Shown: one piece after another, positions 1 through 9,402 of the stretch
Position numbering within the stretch: position 1 is the stretch's first letter
How the letters are laid out: the number at the start of each line of letters is the position of its first letter
NCBI RefSeq assembly: GCF_042665095.1
Contig: NZ_JBHTBV010000007.1
From: Gordonibacter pamelaeae
GTDB lineage: Bacteria > Actinomycetota > Coriobacteriia > Coriobacteriales > Eggerthellaceae
Length of the DNA: 64,000 bases
Strand: one strand, 5' to 3'
Program-made: the position numbers and the translations under genes
Notes under the pieces: generated by a model
Database searches by the model: none
What the model was told of the DNA's origin: nothing
The model's input: the letters and a program-made list of their open reading frames with translations, nothing else

Positions 1-45
1 TCCCTGTTGACGGTTCAGCCCCTATCATTCGGGCGGGGGGCACCG

Positions 46-51
46 TATAAT
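46..51 (+). promoter_or_regulatory. -10 box of a probable leaderless promoter
   Basis: TATAAT lies at 46-51, only 8 bases before the GTG at 60. No Shine-Dalgarno sequence precedes that GTG. Transcription starting about 7 bases after the -10 would begin at or next to the start codon, so the transporter mRNA may be leaderless, as is common in actinobacteria. The -35 is weak. The promoter call is inference from spacing. Confidence 0.5.
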
Positions 52-59
52 GGGCGGCT

Positions 60-1134
60 GTGGAAAAACTAGACGGCATAGCGCATCGCATTCCAACAGG
101 AGTTTACAAGCTCCTGCTGGTCGTGGCCACCGTCATCTGGGGTTTGAGCTTCGTGGTCATGAAGGATGCCGTGGACGTGCTGCAGCCGGCCTATCTCATA
201 GGGTTCCGATTCCTGGCCACGGGGGCCATCCTGGCCGCGCTGTTCTTCCGACGCCTGCGCGCGGCCCTCTCGGGCGAGCGGGCTGTGGACTACCTAGTCA
301 AGGGCACGATCCTCGGCGTGGTGTGCTATCTGGCGTTCTGGGTGCAGACCATCGGGCTCGACCACACCACGCCCGGCAAGAACGCCTTCCTCACGGCCAC
401 GTACTGCGTCATCGTGCCGTTCGCCTGGTGGGCCATCGCGCGCAAGCGGCCGACGGCGTTCAACCTGGTGGCTGCCGTCATGGCCGTGGGCGGTATCGGG
501 CTCGTGTCGCTCTCGGGCTCGCTCTCCGAGCTGTCCATGGGCTTCGGCGACGCCATGACGCTCGTGTCGGCGCTGCTGTTCGCCGTGCACATCGTGTACG
601 TGTCGAAGTTCTCCGAGAAAAGCGACGTGCTCGTGCTCACGTTGCTGCAGTTCGCGGTGGGCGGTGTGTGCGGCGTGGCGTACGGCGCCTGCTTCGAGAC
701 GCTTCCCCCCGGCCGAGTCCCTCACGCCGGCCTTCTGGATGGACATGGCCTACCTCGTGGTGTTCGCGTCGTGCGTGGCCCTCGTCATCCAGAACGTGGC
801 CCTGGCGCACGTGCCGCCCGCGCAGGCCTCGCTGTTCCTGAGCTTGGAGAGCGTGTTCGGCGTGCTGTTCAGCGTGCTGCTGTATGGGGAAGAGATAGGG
901 CTTCGCCTGGTGGGCGGCTTCGCCCTCATCTTCGTTGCTATAGTGGTGAGCGAAACGTTCCCGCTGAAACGCAAGGCGGGCGACGACGCCCCCGCCTTGG
1001 CCCTGGAAACCCCCGGCGGCCCGGTGGTGTCGCCGGAAACGGCCGGCGCGTTGGGCGGCCGGGAAGCCGACGGCAGGGCAGCCGTCGAATCGAGGCTAGA
1101 GGAGTCATCATGGAGCAAGAGCGGAACAACATAG
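60..1134 (+). pseudogene. EamA/DMT-family transporter, split by a C-run frameshift
   Basis: Two EamA halves lie in different frames. From the GTG at 60 the frame gives about 215 residues of hydrophobic DMT-type protein with several membrane segments. It then turns into arginine-rich nonsense just after a run of six C at 705-710. The missing half (TPAFWMDMAYLVV onward) sits in the next frame and ends at 1134. Removing one C restores a roughly 357-residue protein with two EamA repeats, the normal DMT exporter length, ending in a soluble tail. The 3' end overlaps the shikimate kinase gene by 25 bases. It is either a real frameshift (phase variation or decay) or a homopolymer sequencing error. 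The substrate cannot be predicted. Confidence 0.8.
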
Positions 1135-1622
1135 TGCTGATCGGCATGCCGAGCGCGGGCAAATCGACGTTGGGCATCGTGCTGGCGAAGATACTGAACT
1201 ACCAGTTCGTCGACGCCGACCTCGTCATCCAGAACCAATGCGACAAGACGCTGCAGAAGCTCATTGACGCATGCGGCCCGGAGGGCTTCATCCAGGTGGA
1301 GAACGAGATCCTGCGCGACATCGAGGCGGAGAACTCCATCATCGCCACCGGCGGCTCGGCCGTGTACTCCGACGAGGCCATGAAGCACCTTGCCGAGATC
1401 GGCCGCGTGGTGTACCTGCAGATATCGTACGAGGAGCTGGTGAGCCGCCTGCACGATTTGCAGGAGCGCGGCGTGGTGCTCAAAGGCGGCATCGGCATGA
1501 GCCTGCGCGAGCTCTATGACGAGCGCAAGCCGCTCTACGAGCAGTACGCCGAGATCACCGTGAACATCGACGACCTGTCGATCACCGCGGCGGCCCGCAA
1601 AGTGGCCGACGCGCTGCGCTAG
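1110..1622 (+). CDS. aroK: Shikimate kinase-like protein
   Basis: The 170-residue protein is the usual size for AroK/AroL, which phosphorylates shikimate with ATP in chorismate synthesis. The Walker A loop GMPSAGKST is near residues 12-20, DADLVI near 33-38 matches the shikimate-binding aspartate region, and ATGGSAV corresponds to the family's GGG motif with one glycine replaced. RKPLYEQYA near the C-terminus matches the LID/substrate region. The ATG at 1110 follows the ribosome-binding sequence TAGAGGAG. The start lies inside the transporter's 3' end, so translation is probably coupled. Some family members act on other small substrates, so activity on shikimate is an inference. Confidence 0.8.
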   Translation: MEQERNNIVLIGMPSAGKSTLGIVLAKILNYQFVDADLVIQNQCDKTLQKLIDACGPEGFIQVENEILRDIEAENSIIATGGSAVYSDEAMKHLAEIGRVVYLQISYEELVSRLHDLQERGVVLKGGIGMSLRELYDERKPLYEQYAEITVNIDDLSITAAARKVADALR

Positions 1623-1631
1623 GACGCTGCC

Positions 1632-1997
1632 GTGGAAACCATCGAGACGGCGCCGGTCAAGCCTCCTATCACGATCGACGACCTGGACAAGCTGGACATC
1701 CGCGTAGGGCGCATTACGCGGGTGGATGACGTGGAGGGCTCCAAGAAGCTCATCAAGATGACGGTGGGCTTCGGTGGGTTCACGCGCACGATCCTCTCCG
1801 GCATGAAGGAGGAGCGGGACGACTGCAAGGCCGAACTGGAGGGTCGCCAAGCGCTGTTCGTGGTGAACATGGCGCCCCGCAAGATGGCCGGCGAGGTGTC
1901 CGAGGGCATGATCTACGACATCGGCTACGAGGACGGCATCCTCCCCGCCCTCGCCGTCCCCGAGCGCGAGGTCCCCGACGGGGCGCGTCTGGGATAA
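1632..1997 (+). CDS. tRNA-binding-domain (OB-fold) protein, CsaA/Trbp111-like
   Basis: A 121-residue protein starting with GTG, 9 bases after the kinase stop. DIRVGRI near the N-terminus and the later ALFVVNMAPRKMAGEVSEGMI stretch are typical of the tRNA_bind OB-fold found alone in CsaA/Trbp111 or at the C-terminus of methionyl-tRNA synthetase. Such proteins bind the outer corner of tRNA and have been linked to export chaperoning. The length fits a stand-alone domain. It is probably co-transcribed with the kinase gene. Confidence 0.8.
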   Translation: METIETAPVKPPITIDDLDKLDIRVGRITRVDDVEGSKKLIKMTVGFGGFTRTILSGMKEERDDCKAELEGRQALFVVNMAPRKMAGEVSEGMIYDIGYEDGILPALAVPEREVPDGARLG

Positions 1998-2031
1998 GGC
2001 GGAAACACCCCCGCCACCTGCGCGAATTTCG

Positions 2032-2073
2032 AAGAAGGACCCTGTGTTTCACGTGAAACACAGGGTCCTTCTT
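2032..2073. promoter_or_regulatory. 42-nt perfect palindrome centred on a parS-type site
   Basis: The palindrome is perfect over 42 bases. Its central 16 bases (2045-2060) read TGTTTCACGTGAAACA, an exact match to the Bacillus-type parS consensus bound by ParB. It sits just downstream of the tRNA-binding gene, so the RNA hairpin could also end transcription, although only short T runs flank it. A second copy of the core is at 16870-16885. Confidence 0.7.
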
Positions 2074-2188
2074 GCATGCCGGGCCCTCGGACAAGGCGCC
2101 CCTGCAAAGGCCGCTTGCCGCAAGCTGATGCGGGCAAGAGCACGGCGCATCAAAAAACGATGTTATCGCGCCAGACAGCCTTATGGAG

Positions 2189-2216
2189 AAAAATAATAAG
2201 TTAACTTATTATTTTT
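2189..2216. promoter_or_regulatory. Palindromic operator for the MATE-MarR operon
   Basis: A perfect 28-nt AT-rich palindrome centred on AAGTTAACTT at 2198-2207 stands out in GC-rich DNA. TATTAT at 2207-2212 inside it could be the -10, with TGGAGA at 2184-2189 as a weak -35 at 17-base spacing. A dyad over the promoter upstream of an efflux gene followed by its MarR regulator is the classical MarR autorepression layout, so this is the likely operator. Confidence 0.65.
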
Positions 2217-2288
2217 AGAATCGACGCGCAGCAGGTTAAACTGGAAGCGACTTGATGTGGAGCAACGAGGACGCGGAAGAGGCATTGC

Positions 2289-3785
2289 ATGGCGAACGAG
2301 GTTCAAGCGACAGGTGGCGCCGGGGCGGCGAAGGGGACGGACCGGTTGGGGACGGAGCGGATAGGCAGGCTGCTGCTGGAGTTCTCGATACCGGCCATCA
2401 TCAGCATGGTGTTCAACTCGCTGTACAACGTGGTGGACACCGCCTTCCTCGGCCAGGCGTTCCCCGACGGCACGGGCGTGGCCGTCACCACGCTGGCGCT
2501 GCCGGTCATGACCATCCTCATGGGCTTCTCCATGGTGGCCGGCCAGGGCGGCAACGCGCTCGCGGCCATCCAGCTGGGCGAGGGCCGCAAGGCGCAGGTG
2601 GAGAAGACGCTGGGGAACTCGGCCGTGCTGTTGTGCGGGCTGGCCGTGCTGGTGGCGGTGGCAGCGGTTGCGGCCATCGATCCCGTCCTCGCGCTCATCG
2701 GCACGAGTGCTGAGCTGTGGGAGCCCACCAAGACGTTCGTGCAGATCATCTGCGTGGGCTTCGTCTTCCAGTCGCTCGGCATGGGTCTGAACAACTTCCT
2801 GCGCACGGCAGGCAAGCCGAACCTGGCGCTGGGTACCATGGTGTTCGGCACCGTGATGTGCATCGTGCTGAACTACCTGTTCGTGCTCGTGCTCGGTTGG
2901 GGCGTTGCGGGCAGCGCCGGCGCCACCGTGCTGGGGCAGGCGTGCGGCATGGCGCCGGTGGTGTGGTACTTCGCGGTATGCAAGGGCGCGCCGTTCCGGC
3001 TGCGCCTGTCGTGCTGCCGTCCCGATGCGCGCCTCATGGGCCGCATCCTCACGCTGGGCCTGGCGTCGTTCGTCATGCAGGTGGCCTCCACGGTGGTGAG
3101 CGTGGTGCTGAACCAGGTCGTCGGCGTCTACGGCTCGCAGGACCCCATCGGCGTGACGGGCGCGCTCGCGGCCATCGGCGTGGCGCAGAAGGCCACGCTG
3201 TTCGCCATCACGCCGCTCATCGGCCTGATCATGGGAGCGCAGCCTATCATCGGGTACAACTACGGGGCCCGCTCGTGGCAGCGCGTGCTCGACGCGCTCA
3301 AGTGGGCGTCGGTGGCGGGCGTGGCCATCGGGGCGTTCTTCCTCGTGCTTTCGCATGCGGTACCGGTGCAGATCGTGGCGCTGTTCGGCGTGACGGGCGA
3401 CTTGGAGTCGTTCGCGGTCACGGCGCTGCAGATCTACACGCTGCTGTATCCGCTGGTCGGTTTCCAGATCGTGGGATCGAGCTACTTCCAGTCCAGCGGC
3501 CAGCCGCTCAAGGCCGCCATCCTGGAGATGACGCGCCAGGTGATCTTCCTCATCCCGCTGTACCTGCTGCTGCCGCCGGTGCTGACGTCCGTGTTCGGGC
3601 TCACGGGGCTGCAGGGCGTGGTGGTGAGCGCACCTGTATCGGACGGCCTGGCCACGCTCATGACGACGGTGTTCGTGGTCCGCGAGGTGCGCAAGCTGCG
3701 CGGCCTGCGCGAAGCCTCGCGCGTCGCGGTGCGTCCTGCCGTTGCGGCGGGCGAGCTGGGCGATGCTGCCGCGCAGCAGGCGTAG
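2289..3785 (+). CDS. MATE-family multidrug efflux transporter
   Basis: The 498-residue integral membrane protein resembles the DinF/NorM-like MATE antiporters that expel cationic drugs using Na+ or H+ gradients. The N-terminal IPAIISMVFNSLYNVVDTAFLG and the second-half GLIMGAQPIIGYNYGA segments are hallmark MATE sequences, each opening one of the two six-helix bundles. The tail after about residue 465 is charged and cytoplasmic. A MarR regulator gene follows 30 bases later in the same operon, with a palindromic operator upstream. Confidence 0.9.
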   Translation: MANEVQATGGAGAAKGTDRLGTERIGRLLLEFSIPAIISMVFNSLYNVVDTAFLGQAFPDGTGVAVTTLALPVMTILMGFSMVAGQGGNALAAIQLGEGRKAQVEKTLGNSAVLLCGLAVLVAVAAVAAIDPVLALIGTSAELWEPTKTFVQIICVGFVFQSLGMGLNNFLRTAGKPNLALGTMVFGTVMCIVLNYLFVLVLGWGVAGSAGATVLGQACGMAPVVWYFAVCKGAPFRLRLSCCRPDARLMGRILTLGLASFVMQVASTVVSVVLNQVVGVYGSQDPIGVTGALAAIGVAQKATLFAITPLIGLIMGAQPIIGYNYGARSWQRVLDALKWASVAGVAIGAFFLVLSHAVPVQIVALFGVTGDLESFAVTALQIYTLLYPLVGFQIVGSSYFQSSGQPLKAAILEMTRQVIFLIPLYLLLPPVLTSVFGLTGLQGVVVSAPVSDGLATLMTTVFVVREVRKLRGLREASRVAVRPAVAAGELGDAAAQQA

Positions 3786-3815
3786 CGGACGCCGGGCGAA
3801 GAGAGGGGGAGGGCC

Positions 3816-4259
3816 ATGGAGCCTCTAAGCGACGACTCCATCATGCGCGAAATGGCGCATATGAGCCAGGTGATCGCGCGCCGGTCGCGCCAGGCGGGCG
3901 GCGCGACGGGGGCCTCGTTCGTGCTGGCGGTGCTGGCGAGCCATGAGGAGGCGATGGTCGAGGGGTTCGCGCCGCGCCTGCTGTCGCAGGTGGAGCTGGC
4001 CGACATCGTGGGCATCCGCCCACAGTCGCTCGGGGCGCTGCTGGCCCGGCTGGAAGCCGACGGCTGCATCGAGCGCGCCGCCGGCGAGCAGGACCGCCGC
4101 GCAAGGCAGGTCAAGCTCACCGACCACGGCCGCGACCAGGCACAGGAGGCGCGCGACCACCAGCGCGCGTTCGCACGCGATACGCTGGCGGTGCTGGACG
4201 ATGCGGAGAAGCGGCAGCTGGCGGCCATCGTGTTGAAGCTCAACGCCGCGCTCGGCTAG
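3816..4259 (+). CDS. MarR-family transcriptional regulator
   Basis: A 147-residue winged-helix repressor. LSQVELADIVGIRPQSLGALLARLEADGCIERAAGEQDRRARQVKLT (about residues 52-98) is the MarR wing-helix region, with the DRR-R motif at the wing. The ATG at 3816 follows a GAGAGGGGGAGGG ribosome site. It is co-transcribed with the upstream MATE gene and probably binds the palindrome at 2189-2216, releasing it when an effector drug binds. Confidence 0.88.
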   Translation: MEPLSDDSIMREMAHMSQVIARRSRQAGGATGASFVLAVLASHEEAMVEGFAPRLLSQVELADIVGIRPQSLGALLARLEADGCIERAAGEQDRRARQVKLTDHGRDQAQEARDHQRAFARDTLAVLDDAEKRQLAAIVLKLNAALG

Positions 4260-4294
4260 CACCGCCCCTCCAAGCTGTACCGGCGTCAAACGCC

Positions 4295-4322
4295 GCGCGC
4301 CGAGCGGGAAGGCTCGGCGCGC
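4295..4322. terminator. Bidirectional hairpin between convergent genes
   Basis: An 11-base-pair GC stem (GCGCGCCGAGC at 4295-4305 with its complement at 4312-4322) and a six-base loop lie between the marR stop and the converging symporter gene. There is no long T run, so termination is plausible but not certain. Confidence 0.55.
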
Positions 4323-4359
4323 GATGGAAAAGCTACGGGCGCATATGCCCCGGCGGCCG

Positions 4360-5889
4360 CTATGCCCGCGCGCCGGCCGTGTCGGAGTCGGGGGCGTTCA
4401 GCGGGTCGATGGGCGGGATGTCCCAGTTGTCGCCGGGAAGGTGCGGCTCCATGGCATCCTCGTCGCCGGCAGCCTGCAAGCGCTCGAAGTAGTCCTTCGT
4501 CTCCTTCACCACCACGCCGGACAGCGCGATGAGCGCGATCATGTTCGGCAGCGCCATGAGCCCGTTGAAGATGTCGGCGATGGTCCACACGGCCGCCACG
4601 GTCATGTAGGGGCCGATGAACACGCAGAAGATGTAAAGCCAGCGGTACACCTTCACGGCCTTCATGTTGCCGTTGCTGAAGTACTCCAGGCAGCGCTCGC
4701 CGTAGTAGTCCCAGCCGAGGATCGTGGTGAACCCGAACAGCACGAGGCACGCCATGAGCACGAACGAAACCACCTCGGGCGGCAGGAACGGCAGGCCCGC
4801 CTGGAACGCGGCCGTGGTCACAGCCGCTCCCTCAAGGCCGGGGATCTGGTACGCGCCGGTCATGACCAGCGCCAGGCCCGTCATGGAGCACACCACGATA
4901 GTGTCGAGGAACGTGCCGGTCATGGACACGAGGCCCTGGCGCACCGGCTCCTTCGTCTGTGCGGCTGCCGCGGCGATAGGCGCGGAACCGAGGCCCGCCT
5001 CGTTCGAGAAGATGCCGCGCGCAATGCCCTTCTGCATGGCCACGATGATGGCGCCCAGCATGCCGCCGGCCGCCGCCTGCAGGCCGAACGCGCTCTGGAA
5101 GATGACGGCGAACGCGCCGGGCACCTTGTCGAGGTTCGTGAAGATGAGCACGAGCGAGAAGCCCACGTACAGCACCACCATGGCGGGGATCACGCGCTCG
5201 GACACCTTCGCGATGCGCTTCAGGCCGCCGATGACCACGAGGCCCACGAGCAGCGCGAGCAGCAGCGAGCCGATGACGGTGAAGATGGAGTAGTCCATTC
5301 CGAGGATGCTCACCGTGGCGTTCTTCTCGGGGTCGAAGAACCCGGTGATAGCGCTGGAGATGGAGTTGACCTGAGTGAACGTGCCGATGCCGAACAAGCC
5401 CACGCACATGCCGAAGAACGCGAAGATCTTCGCCAACCAGCGCCATTTCATGCCCATGCCGCGCTCGATGTAGTAGAACGGGCCGCCCAGCACGTGGCCG
5501 GTCTTCTTGTCGACGCGCCGATACTTCACGGCCAGCAAGCCCTCGGAGAACTTCGTGGCCATGCCGAACAGCGCGGCCAGCCACATCCAGAACAGCGCGC
5601 CCGGGCCGCCGGCGACGATGGCCGTGGCCACGCCCACGATGTTGCCCGTGCCGATGGTGGCTGACAGGGCCGTGCACAGCGCGCCGAAGCTCGATACCTC
5701 GCCGGCGCCGCCCTTCTCGTTCTTCACCATGTAACGCAGGGCGCGCGGCAGCTGCCGGAACTGCACGGCGCGCAACCGCACCGTCAGCAGGATGCCGCCG
5801 AACAGGATGAGCACCATGAGCGGCACTCCCCAGATGAAGTCGTCGATAGCGACGAGCCCATCGTTGATAACGCTGAAAAAGCCTTCCAC
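4360..5889 (-). CDS. Sodium:alanine/glycine symporter (AGCS family)
   Basis: The 509-residue membrane protein matches the AGCS (AlsT/DagA/GlyP) family that imports alanine or glycine with Na+. Diagnostic stretches are the N-terminal ALSATIGTGNIVGVATAI and the central RGIFSNEAGLGSAPIAAAAA. An upstream ATG is in frame, but AGGAGG lies 6 bases before the GTG at 5889, so that start is chosen. The glycine riboswitch at 6011-6100 lies about 120 bases upstream on the same strand. That points to glycine as substrate or signal. Confidence 0.9.
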   Translation of the reverse strand: MEGFFSVINDGLVAIDDFIWGVPLMVLILFGGILLTVRLRAVQFRQLPRALRYMVKNEKGGAGEVSSFGALCTALSATIGTGNIVGVATAIVAGGPGALFWMWLAALFGMATKFSEGLLAVKYRRVDKKTGHVLGGPFYYIERGMGMKWRWLAKIFAFFGMCVGLFGIGTFTQVNSISSAITGFFDPEKNATVSILGMDYSIFTVIGSLLLALLVGLVVIGGLKRIAKVSERVIPAMVVLYVGFSLVLIFTNLDKVPGAFAVIFQSAFGLQAAAGGMLGAIIVAMQKGIARGIFSNEAGLGSAPIAAAAAQTKEPVRQGLVSMTGTFLDTIVVCSMTGLALVMTGAYQIPGLEGAAVTTAAFQAGLPFLPPEVVSFVLMACLVLFGFTTILGWDYYGERCLEYFSNGNMKAVKVYRWLYIFCVFIGPYMTVAAVWTIADIFNGLMALPNMIALIALSGVVVKETKDYFERLQAAGDEDAMEPHLPGDNWDIPPIDPLNAPDSDTAGARA

Positions 5890-6010
5890 CAGTTTCCTCC
5901 TCGATACAAGCATGTACGTGCAATTTCGGCGAACCCCGTCCGAGGACGCGGCGCTCTGGAGGAATATGGGGAAAAGGGAAGGCGCGTGCGCGCAACAAGC
6001 TGCAGCTTTG

Positions 6011-6100
6011 CTCTGTCCTTTTGCCTGAGAGTTTCGGCGATGCGGCCCTTGGTCACTCGCCTTGCCCCTTCGGCACCCGACGATCGGGATTCTCCAGAGG
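6011..6100 (-). promoter_or_regulatory. Glycine riboswitch, single aptamer
   Basis: Read on the minus strand, the region carries the conserved glycine-aptamer parts in order: CCTCTGGAGA, GTGCCGAAGGGGCAAGG, and GCCGAAACTCTCAGG followed by CAAAAGGACAGAG. The terminal P1 helix forms from CTCTG and CAGAG. Only one aptamer is visible; a second copy would normally follow closely. The expression platform is the 120 bases before the GTG at 5889, which include a self-complementary AAGCTGCAGCTT just downstream of the aptamer. No intrinsic terminator with a T run is obvious. Confidence 0.92.
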
Positions 6101-6350
6101 CCCCTCCTCGCCCTGTCTCGTGAGATCCAGGACGTATCAACGGGGTGATGCTATGAAATTGTGCTGCGCCATTGTAGCAGGGAACACAACCGTTGTTAAG
6201 CCGTTGTTTGACTTTTATGCGTGCCGGGCATTGTTGCGCAGCGGTATTCGGTAGGTAACGGGCAGGGCACGGTTTGCAAGCCTCAGCTACGAGCCTTGCC
6301 CGCCCCCTTACCTTGGCGGGTATCTCGAAATCTCTACACAAGGAGGATAT

Positions 6351-8873
6351 ATGGCTTTCCGGCCGACCGTTCCCGACCGCGTGCCCTTGCGCGCGGGTCG
6401 ACTTCGCATGCTCGTTGTTCTGGCAGGGTTGGCCGTCCTCTGCCTTCTGGCTCTTCGTACGCCGGCGTTCGCCGACGAGGCGGTTCCCGACGAGACCGGC
6501 GACGAGCCTGTGCCGCGGGCATCCGCGGACATCACCCGCAAGGTGATGATCAACGACATGAAGCTGCAGGTTAAGAACGGCAACACGTGGACCGACGTCC
6601 CCGATGGCGGATCGGTTCCCAACTGGTCGTACGTGCGCATCTACATCGATTGGGAAATACCGGACATGACCGGCGTCAATCCCGGCGACACGTTCACGTT
6701 CACCATCGACCCGCAGGGCCACCTGCTGTCCGGCAACTTCGGTCCGGCAGACCTCGTCGATCCCGGCACCTCGAAGGTGATCGGATCGTACGTGGTCAAC
6801 GGCAACCGCAACCCGGATGGCAGCATGAACGACAACATGATCACCATCGTCACCACGCTATCGGAGGACGGAGCGCAGTTCCCGTCGCTGCACAACGGCT
6901 TCTTCACGCTCGAAGGCTACGTTCAAGGCGCGGGCAACGATATTGTCTTCACGGTGAACGGGGAGGCGCTGGCGCCTGTCGACATCGTGCCGGAGCCGTC
7001 GCGCCCGATCCCGGACACGCCGCTCCTGAAGTACGGCACGCAGGAGGCCGGCCAGAACCAGATCAGATGAGTTGCCCATGTTAACTCGGATATCGTGGCG
7101 AGCGCCTATGCCGACTACGCGGCCGGCGGGTCGAGCCAGTCCGAGCAGCGGCCCAACCTCCTGCTGACCGACGAGATGCAGGGCGGGCAAGCCATATCGT
7201 CGGACGACGTGGTGGTGCGCATGCCCATCTACGCCACCACCAATGCGGGCGAGGCGCAGAGCCAGCAGTACGCCTCCTTCGTCATCACGAGCCTGTTCGA
7301 CAAGGTGGACAAGTCGGCCGCGGACGGCATGACGCAAGAGGAGTTCGCCAACAGCGTGCGAGGTGCCGCCACACCCACCATCGGCGTGTGGGAGAACCGC
7401 GTGGTGTACGTCGGCTTCGGCGACGTTCCCTCAGGTGATGGCGCGAGCAGGCTCAACGTCAATAACCTGTTCGACGGGAGGGGCGAGGCGACGGTGGAGT
7501 ACATCCTCGACCAGGCCGGGGTCTCGCCTGCGCAGAAGGCCATCGTCATGAAGTACTTCAGCTCGGTAGGCCCGAACGGAGGCGACATCACGTCGTTTTT
7601 GGTGGAGATGCGCGCCGACGCTTCCGAGGATGGGCGGTACGAGAACACCGCCACGCTCACCTACGGAGACTCCTCGTCGTCGCAAGGGTCGGGTAGCGCT
7701 TACTTCACGGAGATCTCGGGCGGCGTGGAAGTACGTGACGGAAAAGCCGTGCTGACGAAGGTGGATGCGGGCGATGCCGGCATCGCGCTTTCGGGCGCCG
7801 TGTTCAAGTTGGAGAAGATGCAGCCCGACAATTCATGGGCGACGGTTGCGGGGTCGGAGCGTTTGACGACGGATTCCAACGGGCTTATCACGGTCACGGG
7901 GTTGCTGCTGGGGCAGTACCGCTTCGTGGAGATCGAGCCGCCCGCGGGCTACGTCATGGAGGCCGAGCCCATCGGATTCGCCATCACGTCGTCCATGCCG
8001 GACCATACCGCCACGATGACGGCCGAGAACACGAAGAGCCCCGTGCTCGGCAAGGTGGTGCTGACCAAGGTCGACGCCGACGACGAGACCGTGAAGCTGC
8101 CCGGCGCGGTGTTCAAGCTGGAGGAACGTGCGGCCGACGGCACGTGGACGGACCTGCCCGGGTACGAGGCGCTCACGACCGACGGCGGCGGTTTGATCAC
8201 CGTTGAAGACCTGGTCGTGGGCACGTACCGATTCGTCGAGGTGTCGGCGCCCGAGGGCTACGAGCTGGAGACCACGCCGATCGAGTTCACCCTTGCCGAG
8301 GACACGCCGGGGCTGGAGGTCGCTGTGACGGCGCCCAACACGAAGAGCCCCGTGCTCGGCGGCGCGGTGCTGAAGAAGGTGGACGCCGAGGACCCGACCG
8401 CGGTGCTTTCCGGCGCCACGTTCAAGCTCGAGCAGCTCCTGGCCGATGGCGCCTGGGGAACTGTTCCGGGACATGGCGCCCTCGTGACCGGTGCCGATGG
8501 TCTGATCGAGGTGCGCGACCTGCTGGTGGGTTCCTATCGCTTCGTGGAGACCGCCGCGCCCGAGGGCTATGTGCTGGACGACACGCCGGTGGAGTTCTCG
8601 GTGGCGGTGGGCCAGCCCGCGCAGGCCGAGCTTACCATGAAGAACACTCCCGTGCCTCCCGATCCCGAGGAGCCGGTCGTGCCGAACGAGCCCGAGGAAC
8701 CCGGCACGCCGCAGCAGCCGGGCACCCCGCCGGCGGGCGGTACGAAGCCGGTGTCCCTCGCGGGCACGGGCGACGGCGCGTCGACGGCATTGGCCGTGAG
8801 CACGGCCGCGCTGGCGCTAGCGGCGGCGGTGGGCGGTGCCAGCATGCTGGCGCTTCGACGCAGGAGGCGCTAA
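6351..8873 (+). pseudogene. SpaA/Cna-B-repeat surface protein or pilin, interrupted by an in-frame TGA
   Basis: The ATG at 6351 follows AAGGAGGATAT and opens a signal peptide (about residues 1-42, cleavage after AFA). An adhesin-like domain follows, up to a TGA at 7068-7070. The same frame continues with VAHVNSDIV and runs to 8873 without another stop. The second part has three Cna-B/SpaA repeats of about 100 residues (each with KVDA near its start, LSGA or LPGA, then YRFVE and PEGY or PAGY). A proline-rich wall stretch and a sorting tail of LAGTGD, a hydrophobic helix and RRRRR complete it. LAGTG is an LPXTG variant. Repairing TGA to TGG (Trp) gives about 840 residues. No sortase gene is nearby. 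Confidence 0.8.
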
Positions 8874-8905
8874 GGTAAGCGTTCCCGCATCGACCGACTT
8901 GCAGG

Positions 8906-8937
8906 CGATGGGCGTCTCCGAAGGGGGGCGCCCATCG
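8906..8937. terminator. Hairpin between the surface protein and marR genes
   Basis: Perfect 9-base-pair stem (CGATGGGCG at 8906-8914 and its complement at 8929-8937) lies between two converging genes. It lacks a T run and may serve both strands. Confidence 0.5.
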
Positions 8938-8961
8938 GCGCGCTCGCGGCAAGGGAGGAGC

Positions 8962-9402
8962 TCACTCCCCGGATATGGCCTCGGCGTTTTCCTTGAGGGC
9001 GGCCAGCACCGTCACGAACGTGTCGATATCCTGCTGGTCGATGCCCTCTATCAGGCGGTTTGCCGTGATGGCGGTAAGGGGCAGCACCGTGCGGATAAGC
9101 TCGTGGGCCTTGTCGGTGGTGCTCACCACATGCGAGCGGCGGTCGGTCTTGTGCTTGTTGCGCACCACGAGGCCCTTGCGCTCAAGCGTGTCCAGGTACC
9201 GCGTGATGGTTGCCTGCTCCTTGTGGGTGATGGTGGCCAGCTCTTTCTGCGACAGCTCGCCAGCTTGGTCCAGCTGGTTGATGAGGTTCCACTGGCCAGG
9301 GGTGATGTCGTAGGGCTTGAGCGTGACCTCGAGCGATTTCGTGATGTGCTTCTGCGCATCGTACACCAGGTAGCCTATGAGGCGGTTGTGCTTGCTCTCC
9401 AT
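8962..9402 (-). CDS. MarR-family transcriptional regulator
   Basis: A 146-residue MarR-type repressor. LSQKELATITHKEQATITRYLDTLERKGLVVRNKHKTDRRSHVV (about 48-92) is the winged helix with the DRRS wing motif. The longer frame begins upstream in low-quality sequence, but the ATG at 9402 has GGAAGGG 6 bases before it, so MESKHNRL is taken as the start. The gene diverges from the molybdoenzyme operon across 540 bases and could regulate it. That link is inference from position. Confidence 0.85.
   Translation of the reverse strand: MESKHNRLIGYLVYDAQKHITKSLEVTLKPYDITPGQWNLINQLDQAGELSQKELATITHKEQATITRYLDTLERKGLVVRNKHKTDRRSHVVSTTDKAHELIRTVLPLTAITANRLIEGIDQQDIDTFVTVLAALKENAEAISGE

Noticed and set aside
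6351..7070. The first 239 codons as a separate complete secreted protein
   Set aside because: The same frame continues after a single TGA with matching domain order, so one interrupted gene is more likely.
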